From NCBI RefSeq assembly GCF_000230835.1, contig NZ_CM001240.1:5726279-5790278 (forward strand): a stretch of DNA of 64,000 nt, in the 5' to 3' direction. The position numbers were made by a program, and so were the translations under genes. The stretch comes from Clostridium sp. DL-VIII. GTDB taxonomy: Bacteria > Bacillota > Clostridia > Clostridiales > Clostridiaceae. Positions 20,220-30,149 of this stretch are shown in pieces; position 1 is the first letter of the stretch; every line of letters begins with the position of its first letter. Under the pieces are notes generated by a model. That model had not been told where the DNA came from, did not search any database, and worked only from the letters and a program-made list of their open reading frames with translations.

Positions 20220-20913
20220 TCTTATAGCCTACCCCCCAAACAGTTTTTATAAATCTAGGGTTCCTAGGGTCTTCCTCTATCTTTTCTCTTATCTTTCTTA
20301 TATGAACCATAACAGTATTATCTGATGTCATAAATTCCTGGTTCCAAACGCTTTCATAAATATTTTCTATTGAAAACACTTTTCCACGGCTTTTCGCAAG
20401 CAATGATAAAATATCAAATTCAGTAGGTGTGAGTTTTATCATGTTATCTCCTAAAGATACCTCATGAGTTTCCAAGTTTATAATAAGTTCATCTATTTGT
20501 ATTACATTTTCATCATTCTCTGCTGACATTACCTTATTACCAAATTTATAAAATCTCCTAAGCTGCGATTTTACTCTTGCAACAAGCTCTAGTGGATTAA
20601 ATGGTTTTGTTAAGTAATCATCGGCGCCCATATTAAGTCCTAATATCTTGTCAATATCTTCACTTTTTGCAGATAACATTATTATAGGCATTTCTTTCAT
20701 CTCTCTAATTTTCAAGCAAGCTTCTATTCCATTTAAATTTGGCATCATAACATCTAATATTATTAGATCTATGTCATTCTCCCGAAGTAAATTAATAGCC
20801 TCAATTCCATCGCATGCTTTTATAGTGTTGTATCCATCACTTTTAAGATATATATCAACTAAATCTCTAATTTCCTTCTCATCATCAACTATTAAAATAG
20901 TTCCCTTTTCCAA
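20209..20913 (-). CDS. OmpR/VanR-family response regulator
   Basis: The receiver domain has the acidic pocket VDDEKEIRD, the phospho-acceptor aspartate in LIILDVMMP and the lysine in DDYLTKPFNP. A C-terminal winged helix (LTPTEFDILSLLAKSRGKVF, TVMVHIRKIREKIEEDPRNP, TVWGVGYKI) binds DNA. I prefer a TTG start at 20913, nine bases after AGGAG, because the ATG at 20922 directly abuts that site. It is cotranscribed with the kinase downstream. Confidence 0.93.
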   Translation of the reverse strand: MEKGTILIVDDEKEIRDLVDIYLKSDGYNTIKACDGIEAINLLRENDIDLIILDVMMPNLNGIEACLKIREMKEMPIIMLSAKSEDIDKILGLNMGADDYLTKPFNPLELVARVKSQLRRFYKFGNKVMSAENDENVIQIDELIINLETHEVSLGDNMIKLTPTEFDILSLLAKSRGKVFSIENIYESVWNQEFMTSDNTVMVHIRKIREKIEEDPRNPRFIKTVWGVGYKIEK

Positions 20914-21033
20914 AAGCTTCATCTCCTATTTTAAAATTCTATATTTAAATCATATTCTAATTTTATTTTAACTTAAAGACCTTAAGAAAATTATCAATAG
21001 TTCTTAATATTTTCTAAAATATATTTTCATATA

Positions 21034-21072
21034 ACAATAAAGAATACCTCGTAAGATATTCTTTATTGTTAT
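21034..21072 (-). terminator. Terminator of the ABC-F gene
   Basis: The hairpin AACAATAAAGAATA/TATTCTTTATTGTT lies just after the stop codon. Confidence 0.75.
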
Positions 21073-21079
21073 ATATATA

Positions 21080-23002
21080 TTATTCTTGTGAAAGTTCCTC
21101 CCATTTTTCATAAAGACTTTCAATGGTTTCTTGAAAAACTTTAATTTCTTTATTGACTCTTTCACTTTCAACTGGATCAGAGTAAATTTCTTCCTTACAA
21201 AGCTCCTCTTGTAGCTTTTCTAGAGCTTCTTCATTGGCAGTTATATTTGCTTCTATTGCCATAATTTCATTTTGTTTAGCCTTTGCTTCTTTCTCTAAAG
21301 CCTTTTTCTTTTTCTTTTCTTCGTTTAATTGAGTTTTTGTTTTTCCTGAAGCCAGACTCTCATAAGCTTCAAACCTTTGCGGATTTTTCTTTTTTTCAGT
21401 ATAATAACTATAATTTCCTAGATATTCATTAACTCCATTCTCTTCTAATTCTAATATTCTATGAATCACCTTATTCAAAAAATATCTGTCATGTGAAATT
21501 ACAATTAATGTACCATCATAACTTAAGATTGCTTCTTCTAAAGCTTCCCTTGATGGAATGTCTAGATGATTTGTCGGCTCATCTAAAAGAAGCAGATTAG
21601 ATTTAGATAGCATTAGTTTTAAGAGATTTATTCTGCATCTTTCTCCACCGCTGAGCTTACTTATTTCTTTGAAGACATCATCACCTCTAAAAAGGAATGA
21701 TCCTAAAAAGCCTCTAATTTCACTTGTTGTAAATTCCGGAAAATCATCCCACACTTCACTTAATACAGTATTATTAATATTAAGGTTTGACTGTTCCTGA
21801 TCATAATATCCAACATTCACATTTGCACCTAGTACTTTAATTCCAGAATCACTCTCAATTTTATCCATTATAATCTTAAAGAGAGTAGTTTTTCCACGTC
21901 CATTTTCACCAATTAATGCAATCTTCTCTCCTCTTTTTAAATCAAATGATAAATCTGAGAATAATTTTTTATCACCAAAGCTTTTAGCTAAATTTTCAAT
22001 ATGAAGTACATCATACCCGCTCTTAACAGATGCCTCAAATTTAATTTTTGATGCTGACTTTTCCTTATCTGGAGCATCTATAAGTTCCATTTTATCAAGT
22101 GCTTTTTCCCTGCTTTCAGCAGCTTTTATACTTTTCTCTCTATTAAATGATCTAAACTTTTCTATTATTGCTTCCTGCCTCTTGATTTCTGACTGCTGCA
22201 GATTATACGCCTTTAGTTTAGAATCATAATCTTTTTTCATGAGCTCTAATGCTTTAGTATATGGTGCACTATAGCAATTCACATGGCCATTTATAACTTG
22301 GAAGGTTGCTGTTGTGACTGAGTCTAGGAAAAATCTATCATGTGAAATTACTATTACAGTCCCTTTATAGGTTTTTAAGTATTCTTCGAGCCATTCTATT
22401 GCCTCTAAATCCAGATGATTTGTAGGCTCATCAAGCAATAATATGTCTGGATTTAAAAGTAGCAGTTTACAAAGAGCAACCCTAGTCTTTTGTCCTCCAC
22501 TTAAGTTTGAAATTGACTTTCCAAAGTCTCCTTCATTAAATCCAAGACCTTTTATTACACGAGATATCTCACCTTTATAAGTATATCCTCCTCTATTTTC
22601 ATAAAGATCTTGTGCTACTCCATAGTCCTTAATAATTTTTTCATGATAAGATGCATTTTTTTCATCATATGGTTCGTTCATTTTTAATTCTAGATCTTCG
22701 ATCTTTTTTTCTAATCTTTGAAGATCTTCAAAAACAAGTAACATTTCATCATAAATTGTATTATTTGAATCCAATGCTAAATGTTGCGCAAGATATCCTA
22801 GTGACTTATTTTTATCTACAAAAACCTCGCCATCATCTTGGGATAATTCTTTTGAAAGTATTTTAAATAAAGTGGTTTTTCCCTCACCATTTGAGCCTAT
22901 TATTCCAACTTTATCCCCTTCATTAATAGAAAAGGTTACATCCTTTAATATGGTATCTATTCCATAACTTTTACTTATATTTTTACAACTTAAAACAATC
23001 AT
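21080..23002 (-). CDS. ABC-F family ribosome-associated ATPase
   Basis: This 640-residue protein has two ABC domains and no membrane segments: Walker A GSNGEGKTT and signature NLSGGQKTRV in the first, GENGRGKTT and KLSGGERCRI in the second. Both have LLLDEPTNHLD Walker B motifs. A charged linker lies between them and a coiled coil at the C-terminus (about 560-640). ABC-F proteins act on the ribosome E site, either as translation factors (YdiF/Uup, EttA type) or as antibiotic-protection factors. The C-terminal coiled coil and lack of an antibiotic-resistance context favour the housekeeping type. Confidence 0.93.
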   Translation of the reverse strand: MIVLSCKNISKSYGIDTILKDVTFSINEGDKVGIIGSNGEGKTTLFKILSKELSQDDGEVFVDKNKSLGYLAQHLALDSNNTIYDEMLLVFEDLQRLEKKIEDLELKMNEPYDEKNASYHEKIIKDYGVAQDLYENRGGYTYKGEISRVIKGLGFNEGDFGKSISNLSGGQKTRVALCKLLLLNPDILLLDEPTNHLDLEAIEWLEEYLKTYKGTVIVISHDRFFLDSVTTATFQVINGHVNCYSAPYTKALELMKKDYDSKLKAYNLQQSEIKRQEAIIEKFRSFNREKSIKAAESREKALDKMELIDAPDKEKSASKIKFEASVKSGYDVLHIENLAKSFGDKKLFSDLSFDLKRGEKIALIGENGRGKTTLFKIIMDKIESDSGIKVLGANVNVGYYDQEQSNLNINNTVLSEVWDDFPEFTTSEIRGFLGSFLFRGDDVFKEISKLSGGERCRINLLKLMLSKSNLLLLDEPTNHLDIPSREALEEAILSYDGTLIVISHDRYFLNKVIHRILELEENGVNEYLGNYSYYTEKKKNPQRFEAYESLASGKTKTQLNEEKKKKKALEKEAKAKQNEIMAIEANITANEEALEKLQEELCKEEIYSDPVESERVNKEIKVFQETIESLYEKWEELSQE

Positions 23003-23632
23003 TTTTCATCCTCCAGTAGCTTAGCTGAAAATCAAAAACATTATCGCTCCGTTAGATTTTCTTTACTAATTATACTATTTTATATTTCTTATAGCAATTT
23101 AGACCTTTATAGATAACAAACAACTTTGGTGCTAGAGTTATGTGGTAACTTACCGAAATCATAAATATTTTTTAGAAATTCCTAAATTAACTTCATCACC
23201 AATTTAAAGTTTGGATTATTTTTTAACTTATTCTATAATAATAGAGATAAACACTTATAAACTTGACTTATATATAGAATAATTATCTATCTTTAGATTA
23301 TTGAATAAACAGAATTTGTAAAAAATATATGAGTATTTTAAAACAGAATTAGCTGAGTTTTTTCTATTATTGGACAATACTTGTAAAGTAATTAGAAATT
23401 GTATTCCTAAAAAGTTTTTCAGAAAAGGGAACCAATTATTTCTTGAGTATATGCTAAGCCATAGGATGGAAAAGATACTGAAAATGTTATTCATAAAATA
23501 ATGTTCTGATTAACGAGTTGCCAATATAGTGATGCATGAATCCATTAAAAGAGCATTAAATTTTATTTTGAGATAAATTAAGTTACTATTGATTACGATG
23601 TGATTTTTTGAAGATGACAGGAGATGCTAAGA
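23003..23632. other. Long spacer with little coding potential
   Basis: No complete gene is seen. A short open stretch resembling a decayed gene lies at 23322-23501. The rest is AT-rich and probably holds divergent promoters for the ABC-F and VanZ-like genes. Confidence 0.5.
23322..23501 (+). pseudogene. Possible gene remnant
   Basis: An open frame of 59 codons with normal-looking amino acid use (FKTELAEFFLLLDNT, FFRKGNQLFLEYMLSHRMEK) is closed upstream by TAA. It has no start codon at its head and no ribosome site. It looks like the tail of a decayed gene, but I recognise no family and it could be chance. Confidence 0.25.
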
Positions 23633-24613
23633 ATGAAAAATGAACAAGAAGAGATTCCAAATGGTAATGAAGTGTTGATGGATAATTCCGAGGTTATGAA
23701 GGCCAAATTACATAGATTTATTCTTATAGGAACGATATTATATACAATTTTAGTATTGTATTTCATGTTCTTGGGGTTTAGCAGACTAGACCAAAGAATC
23801 AATTATAATCAGTATACATTTATGCTTATGCCTGAAGGAATTCCACTAAGGTTTCCGGAACTAACGATGTCATGGTTATACGATTTTGGAAACATTGCTG
23901 CTTTTATCCCTTTTGGAATAGTAATTCCATTATTGTATCGTATACGTTTTAGAAAGTTTATAGCATTGTTCATATTAGTGATTTCTTTTTTAGAGGTATT
24001 ACAATCCGTTACCTTTATGGGTACATTTGACACTATGGATATTATATCTAATACATTAGGTGCAATCATGGGATTTGTAGGATATAGAGTAGGATTTTCT
24101 TCTGAGATTACCTTAAAAAAACTTGTTGCTTCAGCAGTATCTATTCTTATGCTTATCATTGGAGTTATGATTGTTTCTGAAACAATCGATTATGGTGTAC
24201 ATGTGAATGAAAGAATAGGACCTGTTCAAGCATTAAATGAAGCGAGTACAACCATGCCAATAACTAATAGTTTTCCAACTTTTACGGTGGAAGGCGAGAC
24301 AGTACAGCCAAAATTTAATTTGTATAGCGGTGCGGATGGAATAAGTAAGGAGTATTTATTTAATTTAGGCAAGAAAAATCTATGGCTCTATGCCAATTAT
24401 GGTATTCCCGACGGAGAAGAATATAAGGGTTCCGTTACGATTATGATTAATGGGGAAGAGTTTGCTCAGTTCACTGATCAAGACAAAGATAGCCATATGA
24501 TGAAATTAGAGACGTTTTTTGACTCGGAAATAAAAGATGTTAAAATTATAGTTACCGGAAATGCAAAGGTATGGGATGTTAGCATTGCAGAAATAAAGCA
24601 TTGGTGGGAGTAA
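23633..24613 (+). CDS. VanZ-like membrane protein with C-terminal extracellular domain
   Basis: Residues 25-170 hold about five membrane segments in a VanZ-like arrangement (NYNQYTFMLMPEGIPLRFPE, LYDFGNIAAFIPFGIVIPLL, ISFLEVLQSVTFMGTFDTMD, NTLGAIMG). The last 110 residues form a beta-rich domain ending DVSIAEIKHWWE, presumably outside the cell. VanZ confers low-level teicoplanin resistance in Tn1546, but most homologues are uncharacterised. I start at the ATG at 23633, nine bases after CAGGAG; the ATG at 23624 abuts that site. It lies upstream of a TetR-family gene on the same strand but 170 bp away. Confidence 0.8.
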   Translation: MKNEQEEIPNGNEVLMDNSEVMKAKLHRFILIGTILYTILVLYFMFLGFSRLDQRINYNQYTFMLMPEGIPLRFPELTMSWLYDFGNIAAFIPFGIVIPLLYRIRFRKFIALFILVISFLEVLQSVTFMGTFDTMDIISNTLGAIMGFVGYRVGFSSEITLKKLVASAVSILMLIIGVMIVSETIDYGVHVNERIGPVQALNEASTTMPITNSFPTFTVEGETVQPKFNLYSGADGISKEYLFNLGKKNLWLYANYGIPDGEEYKGSVTIMINGEEFAQFTDQDKDSHMMKLETFFDSEIKDVKIIVTGNAKVWDVSIAEIKHWWE

Positions 24614-24783
24614 CTACGATAACGGAGAAATAAGGAATATTTTCTTAAGCAATTATTTGTAAATATTAATTATTCAACAACCTATATTCTATTTAAGCTT
24701 TTGTGTGTATATATACTAAAAATCACATAATTCTAAATTTAAAGTTGAATATCTATTATAGAAACATTACTTGGAGGCAAAAT

Positions 24784-25398
24784 ATGACTGTAAACAATGG
24801 TAGTAGTAGCTTTACCGAAAGAAAAAAACAATTAAAGGAAAAAGAATTACTTTTAGCCGCATATAATCTATTTTTTAAAAAAGGCTTTGAAAAAACCTCT
24901 ATTGATGATATTGCTAAAAATGCTGGGGTTGCAAAAGGAACCTTTTATTTATATTTTAATGACAAACATGATATTTTAAATAAACTGATTCTTCAAAAAA
25001 GCAATGAAATAATAAAAGAAGCTTTAGCTAAAACAAACGCTTTAGGAAGTGAAGACTATAGAGAAAGAACATTATTTTTTATAGAACATATAATAAATTA
25101 TTTGAAAAATAATGAATCTTTATTAAGGCTAATAAATAAAAATATTTCCTGGGGATTATACAGAAAGGCTATAATGAAACCAGAAGCTTATAATGAGGTA
25201 AAGAAAGTGCTAGATCTTTTTATTAATAACCTTACTAATGAAGGAATGAATAAAGAGGATGCTGAAATGACCTTGTTCATGATTTTTGAATTGGTTGGAA
25301 GTGTATGTTTTACAACTATTATACTAAAGGAACCCGTGGATATTGAAAGTATAAAACCGCTTTTATTTAAAAAAATCCTAGCAATGATAGAAGTTTAA
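24784..25398 (+). CDS. TetR/AcrR family transcriptional regulator
   Basis: The N-terminal helix-turn-helix (LAAYNLFFKKGFEKTSIDDI, GVAKGTFYLYFNDKHDIL) is typical of the TetR family, and the C-terminal 140 residues form a variable all-helical ligand domain. The ATG at 24784 has a TTGGAGG site and gives 204 residues; the longer frame from 24703 has none. No efflux gene adjoins it, so the target is unknown. A VanZ-like gene lies upstream. Confidence 0.92.
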   Translation: MTVNNGSSSFTERKKQLKEKELLLAAYNLFFKKGFEKTSIDDIAKNAGVAKGTFYLYFNDKHDILNKLILQKSNEIIKEALAKTNALGSEDYRERTLFFIEHIINYLKNNESLLRLINKNISWGLYRKAIMKPEAYNEVKKVLDLFINNLTNEGMNKEDAEMTLFMIFELVGSVCFTTIILKEPVDIESIKPLLFKKILAMIEV

Positions 25399-25507
25399 TA
25401 ACTTATGGTAAAAAGCCATAATAGGCTTTCTATAATGGCAGTTTACCTCCTTACCTTCTGAAAATTATTCATGTCATCTTTGGACTTGTTATTTATTTTT
25501 ATGTTCC

Positions 25508-25987
25508 TTAACATTTATCATCTTTATTAGAATACATTAATGTTGATTTTATCAATCTTTTAATAATCACTCTTACTATTGGACGTGGAATTCTATATGA
25601 ATAAAGAGTAGCAAATATCCCTGGATGTTTTTTCTCAATTTTTGAATAGATTTTGCTTATATCACTATTAGAACTAGACCTTTCTAAATCTTCTGTTTCA
25701 TCTAAATCAAGATCAAGGTTTCTTAAAATATCAAATGTAGTAGGTATTGTATTGTTGGCTACGTTAATATATCTATTCATAGAATAATCACTGGAATCAT
25801 CAGAATGATAGCATAATTCTGGAAGTCCTGTTTCAGAAGGAAATAAATCCAAATTACTATCATCATCAAAATTCAAAGAAACTTTCTCATACAGATTTCT
25901 ATCCATAAATTCTGGTGGAACAAATTTAATATCATTATCATCTAAATTTGCTCGAGACTCTGCCATATATTTCTCATCAGGTTTCAT
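25508..25987 (-). CDS. Hypothetical acidic protein
   Basis: This 159-residue protein is preceded by an excellent GGAGGTAA site. Residues 1-105 are acidic and low in hydrophobic order (DDDSNLDLFPSET, LDLDLDETEDLE). The last 50 residues are basic and more ordered (HPGIFATLYSYRIPRPIVRV and IIKRLIKS). I recognise no family. It stands alone between a TetR gene and an aminotransferase gene transcribed away from it. Confidence 0.6.
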   Translation of the reverse strand: MKPDEKYMAESRANLDDNDIKFVPPEFMDRNLYEKVSLNFDDDSNLDLFPSETGLPELCYHSDDSSDYSMNRYINVANNTIPTTFDILRNLDLDLDETEDLERSSSNSDISKIYSKIEKKHPGIFATLYSYRIPRPIVRVIIKRLIKSTLMYSNKDDKC

Positions 25988-26141
25988 TAATATTACCTCC
26001 TATTAATATGATTACTATTAATAATATGCATCATAAATATATATATAGTACTAAATTTCATAGAAAAGATATGAATTTTACTTTTCTAATAAGTGAACAA
26101 TAAATATGTCATAGGAATACTATATATTGGAGGAGATGCAT

Positions 26142-27443
26142 ATGAAGGTAAAGGATACAAAAAAACTAAAAGACTTATTTATTGGATTAAATGAAAAAGT
26201 TTGTGCTGCAAATGGACATTATATAAGAGGAATAAATTTTGATAATGCAGCTACAACTCCACCCATTAAGTCAAGTATTGAATATATAGAAAATTTAAGT
26301 AATACCTATGCTTCCATAGGTCGCGGAACAGGCCAGAAAGCAGAAATTACTACTGATTTATACAAAGACTCCAAAGACTTCTTAATGAATTTTTTCAATA
26401 TAAAAAATAAAGATAAATATGTAGTTATTTATGTTAGTAATACAACTGAAGGGATAAATAAATTAGCAAATACCTTAATAAAAGATCCAAATGAAATAAT
26501 TTTAACTTCAAGAATGGAACACCATTCAAATGATTTGCCTTGGAGAAAACGAGGTAAAGTAGATTATATAGAAGTTGATCAATATGGCAGGCTTAAAATT
26601 GAAGATTTAGAAGATAAACTTAGGGCAAATAACGGTAGAGTTAAATACGTCTCTCTTACCGGAGCTTCTAATGTAACAGGTTATGTTAACAATATTCATT
26701 TTATAGCAAAATTAGTTCATAAATATGGTGCTAAACTAATTGTGGATGGCGCGCAACTTATACCTCACACAAGAGTTAATATTAATGATGGTGATGATGA
26801 GCAAATTGACTTTTTAGTGTTTTCAGCTCACAAAATTTATGCTCCATTTGGAGTAGGGGTAATAATAGGATTGAAAGAAGATTTTATAGATGTTGATCCA
26901 GATTATTCAGGCGGGGGAACAGTTGAATTAGTACTTGATAATGATGTTAAATTTCTTCTTCCACCTGAAAAAAATGAGGCTGGAACACCAAACTTTCTGG
27001 GAGTAATGGGCTTAATCAATTCACTGAAGACTATAAATACTATTGGATTTGATTATATCGAAAAACATGAGCACCTTCTCTTAACTCATACTATACAAGG
27101 CCTAAATACAATACCCAAAGTAACAACGTACGGAGACACCATAAATATAAGCGACAGACTTGGAATTATAACCTTCAATTTAGAAAACATGTATCATCAT
27201 GATGTTGCAGATATATTAGCTAAACAAAAAGGTATTTCTGTGCGCCATGGATGGTTCTGTGCCCATCCTTACTGTAGAAGACTTATGAATGTAAGTGAAG
27301 CTGAAGCTAAAGAATTTCTTGAGAATCCTAATAAAAAAATGCTTGGAATGGTAAGAGTAAGCTTCGCACTATATAATTCTATTGAAGAAGTAGATGTATT
27401 CTTAAATGTATTAGAAGATATCAGCCTCGGGAAACTCAAATAG
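26142..27443 (+). CDS. Class V aminotransferase (cysteine desulfurase-like)
   Basis: The 433-residue PLP enzyme has the N-terminal NFDNAATTPP, the cofactor-binding VVDGAQLIPH-like segment and the lysine motif FSAHKIYAPFGVGV, where Lys forms the Schiff base. The C-terminal half has SVRHGWFCAHPYCRRLM, a cysteine-rich active-site-like loop. It belongs to the NifS/Csd/SufS fold family. Without a partner sulfur acceptor gene nearby, desulfurase activity is a family inference. The start at 26142 has GGAGGAG seven bases upstream; an upstream in-frame TTG lies in that site. Confidence 0.85.
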   Translation: MKVKDTKKLKDLFIGLNEKVCAANGHYIRGINFDNAATTPPIKSSIEYIENLSNTYASIGRGTGQKAEITTDLYKDSKDFLMNFFNIKNKDKYVVIYVSNTTEGINKLANTLIKDPNEIILTSRMEHHSNDLPWRKRGKVDYIEVDQYGRLKIEDLEDKLRANNGRVKYVSLTGASNVTGYVNNIHFIAKLVHKYGAKLIVDGAQLIPHTRVNINDGDDEQIDFLVFSAHKIYAPFGVGVIIGLKEDFIDVDPDYSGGGTVELVLDNDVKFLLPPEKNEAGTPNFLGVMGLINSLKTINTIGFDYIEKHEHLLLTHTIQGLNTIPKVTTYGDTINISDRLGIITFNLENMYHHDVADILAKQKGISVRHGWFCAHPYCRRLMNVSEAEAKEFLENPNKKMLGMVRVSFALYNSIEEVDVFLNVLEDISLGKLK

Positions 27444-27470
27444 AAATCACTAAATATCATTATATTAAAA

Positions 27471-27545
27471 ATCACAAATGACAAGTTAAGAAAGAAAAGC
27501 TTATAGCTTGAGCTTCATCCTTAACTTGTCTCTTGTCATTTGTAA
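27471..27545. terminator. Bidirectional terminator between the aminotransferase and pfk genes
   Basis: CACAAATGACAAGTTAAG and CTTAACTTGT with TTGTCATTTGT form a long imperfect palindrome between two convergent genes. Confidence 0.7.
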
Positions 27546-27564
27546 CTATTCTATTGCAACCTTT

Positions 27565-28782
27565 TTATTGGTTAAACACCTTATATTTTGGAAGATTACC
27601 TTCATAATTCAAACTAGGAAGATCCTTTATAAGAGGTTCAAAATATGTATTTGCTTCTTCTGTTACAAAATTACCTTCTTTATTAATCCATTCTACTGGA
27701 AAATACTTTACGTTATTTGCAATTTTATCAGCATCAACTAATGAATATGTAACCTTGTAAGGCTTATTACTTTCTCTAGTAATAGTGACCATTTTTCCAC
27801 TTTCACCCTGAGCTGCGTACTTAAGTGCCATTTCTCCAACATTATACGCTTCTGTTAAGTCAGTATCAGAAGCACAGTGCATAGCACAACGTTGAAGAAT
27901 TCCTAGTTCAAGCGCCTTTACTCTTGTTGTGATGCCAGCATCAAGGATTAGCTTTCTTAAATATTCTGAAACACCACCCAATTGAGCGTGTCCAAAATTA
28001 TCCTGAGATACACATTCAAATTCAGACACGAATTTACCACTTTCATCTCTTATTCCTTCTGATACTATTATGTAAACTTTATTTTGCTCATCGAATCTCT
28101 TTTTAACATCAGATATAAACTTAATTTTATCAAAAGCAGCTTCAGGCAGATAAATAAAATCTGCTACCGGCTTTCCATCTACTTTTGCAATGCAAGCTGA
28201 TGCTGCAAGCCATCCTGTGTCTCTTCCCATGGTTTCTAAAATGAATATTCCATTATTAATATATACAGATGCATCTAAATATGTTTCAATCGCAGTAGTT
28301 CCAATAAATTTTGCCGCACTACCAAAACCAGGAGTATGATCAATAAACATTAAATCATTATCAATTGTTTTAGGAATACCAATGAATGTTATTCCAAGGT
28401 TATTTAATTTTGAATACTTTGAAAGTTTAGCAATAGTATCCATAGAATCATTTCCACCAACATAAAAAAATGCTGTTATATTATATTCTTTAAGAATCTC
28501 TATTAATTTCTCATATTCTGAACTGCATGACTCTAAGTCTTTTAATTTATACCTACAAGATCCTAGTCCAGAAGATGGTGTAAATCTAAAATTATTTATT
28601 TCTTCATCAGATACTGACGACAAATCAATTATATTTTTATTTAATATACCCTCAATACCATTCAGTCCACCATATACTTTTTCAAAATTCCCAAACTTTT
28701 TATTAGCATTCAACAGCCCTGCTACACTTGAATTTATTACTGCTGTTGGTCCTCCTGATTGGGCTATTATACAATTTGACAT
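27565..28782 (-). CDS. 6-phosphofructokinase, probably pyrophosphate-dependent
   Basis: The 405-residue protein starts NCIIAQSGGPTAVINSSVAG and contains YVGGNDSMDT, GIPKTIDNDLMFIDHTPGFG, ETMGRDTGWLAA and GHAQLGG. In this family an Asp in GGDDS and a Lys in PKTIDND mark use of PPi rather than ATP (ATP enzymes have GGDGS and PGTIDND). Here the position reads GGNDS with PKTIDND, so PPi use is likely but the Asn variant leaves some doubt. It would phosphorylate fructose 6-phosphate reversibly. It lies outside the glycolytic cluster. The start has an AAGGAGGA site. Confidence 0.85.
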   Translation of the reverse strand: MSNCIIAQSGGPTAVINSSVAGLLNANKKFGNFEKVYGGLNGIEGILNKNIIDLSSVSDEEINNFRFTPSSGLGSCRYKLKDLESCSSEYEKLIEILKEYNITAFFYVGGNDSMDTIAKLSKYSKLNNLGITFIGIPKTIDNDLMFIDHTPGFGSAAKFIGTTAIETYLDASVYINNGIFILETMGRDTGWLAASACIAKVDGKPVADFIYLPEAAFDKIKFISDVKKRFDEQNKVYIIVSEGIRDESGKFVSEFECVSQDNFGHAQLGGVSEYLRKLILDAGITTRVKALELGILQRCAMHCASDTDLTEAYNVGEMALKYAAQGESGKMVTITRESNKPYKVTYSLVDADKIANNVKYFPVEWINKEGNFVTEEANTYFEPLIKDLPSLNYEGNLPKYKVFNQ

Positions 28783-28968
28783 GAAATTTCCTCCTTATTT
28801 GTGATGCTAAAATCAGCAAATATGATATACTATTTGTTTCATAGTAATACACTATTTATTAATATACAATAAAAAAGAGATTAAATAAAGACTTTTTTTA
28901 TTTTTTTCGCATATATTAAAATGATTTTAATTATTATAGAGTAAATAGTATTTTAAGGGGAAGATAAA

Positions 28969-29520
28969 ATGAATTTATATGGTGTAATAATAATAGGGAT
29001 TGCATTGGCTATGGATGCTTTTGGTATAACCTTAAGCATTGGGATAAATCCGATAGTTAACAGAAAACATAAACTAAAGTTTTTATTATCTTTTGCATTT
29101 TTTCAATTTTTATTTACATATCTAGGAGGAACATTAGGATATTTGTTTGATACTTATATTACTAATATTCCATCAATTGCAGGTGGAATAATCATAGGAG
29201 TTATCGGAATTCTAATCCTAATTGATGGTTTTAAAGAGAAGGAAAATGAAATTTTAATAAAAAACAGCACATGCATTTTACTTGGAATATCCGTTAGTAT
29301 AGATGCCTTGGTAATTGGATTTACTGCTTTCCGTTTAATCACAGGAAACTTATTACTTTTTATTAATTCAATTTTAATCGGATTAATTACATTGTGCATT
29401 TGCACCTTAGGTTTTTTTATCTGCAGATACGTAAAAAAGATAAAATTTGTAACAAAATATGCAAATTTCTTTGCCGGTATAGTGCTTATATTTTTCGGAT
29501 TTAAAATGATAATTTTCTAA
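28969..29520 (+). CDS. mntP: MntP-type manganese efflux pump
   Basis: This 183-residue protein has six membrane segments in two similar halves, each with the conserved acidic motif (AMDAFGITLSIG near residue 15 and SVSIDALVIGFTAFR near residue 108). MntP exports Mn2+ and protects against Mn overload. A Fur-family regulator gene follows 106 bp downstream on the same strand, which fits metal control. The ATG has an AGGGGAAG site. Sporulation protein YtaF is a related alternative name. Confidence 0.87.
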   Translation: MNLYGVIIIGIALAMDAFGITLSIGINPIVNRKHKLKFLLSFAFFQFLFTYLGGTLGYLFDTYITNIPSIAGGIIIGVIGILILIDGFKEKENEILIKNSTCILLGISVSIDALVIGFTAFRLITGNLLLFINSILIGLITLCICTLGFFICRYVKKIKFVTKYANFFAGIVLIFFGFKMIIF

Positions 29521-29626
29521 GATACAAGTGCCTAAAAATTTTCCACATTTAAGTTGACATTTTTTTATATACCTATTTTATATGTGATATAATATAATTA
29601 ATATTTAGCTGTTAGGGGATATAAAA

Positions 29627-30046
29627 ATGGAATCAAAAGAAATTCTAAAAGAAAAAGGAATTAAGATCACTAAAGGAAGGATAGAAATCCTGAACATATT
29701 GAAAAGTTCTGAAAAGAGTTTATCTGCTGAAAAAATATATCAACTTTATAGAAATAACAATATAAATATTAATTTAAGTACAGTTTATAGAACATTAGAA
29801 TTATTTGAAGAAAAAGAAATTATCGAAAAAATAACCCTTAATGATGGAGTATTTTCATATAAACTCAAAGGAAAGACTCATAGACACTATTTGGAATGTG
29901 ATATTTGTCATAAAGAAGTTGAAATTCCATGTCCTATGCTTCAAATAGAGGAAATGGTTGAGAATGAAACAGGTTTCACTTTAACAAATCATGATTTGAT
30001 TATGAAAGGTGTCTGCAAAGATTGCAAGAAGAAAAATAATCCTTAA
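29627..30046 (+). CDS. Fur family metal-responsive regulator
   Basis: The 139-residue protein has a winged helix (SAEKIYQLYRNNNININLST with VYRTLELFEEKE) and metal-binding motifs: THRHYLECDICHKEVEIPC, and a second CKDC pair near the C-terminus forming the structural zinc site. Fur, Zur and PerR members cannot be separated by sequence alone. A TTGACA (29554-29559) with a plausible -10 about 17 bp on suggests its own promoter. It follows mntP. The Fur-box-like palindrome before eno could be a target of this or another Fur paralogue. Confidence 0.92.
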   Translation: MESKEILKEKGIKITKGRIEILNILKSSEKSLSAEKIYQLYRNNNININLSTVYRTLELFEEKEIIEKITLNDGVFSYKLKGKTHRHYLECDICHKEVEIPCPMLQIEEMVENETGFTLTNHDLIMKGVCKDCKKKNNP

Positions 30047-30149
30047 TCTTTATAAATAACAAACAATACTAACTAGACTTAAATGTATATAGTTGGCTTA
30101 TAATATAAACATATTTACATGTTTGCTAGATTTTATTTGTGCACTTTCA

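Noticed and set aside
23255..23494. A 79-residue minus-strand frame
   Set aside because: No ribosome site; the opposite strand has the more natural codon use, and even that is only a probable relic.
16068..24613. VanW-like, VanZ-like and VanR/VanS-like genes suggesting a glycopeptide resistance cluster
   Set aside because: No vanH, vanA/B ligase or vanX genes are present, the genes are on different strands and spaced by unrelated genes, and the Ddl at 30378 looks like a normal D-Ala-D-Ala ligase.
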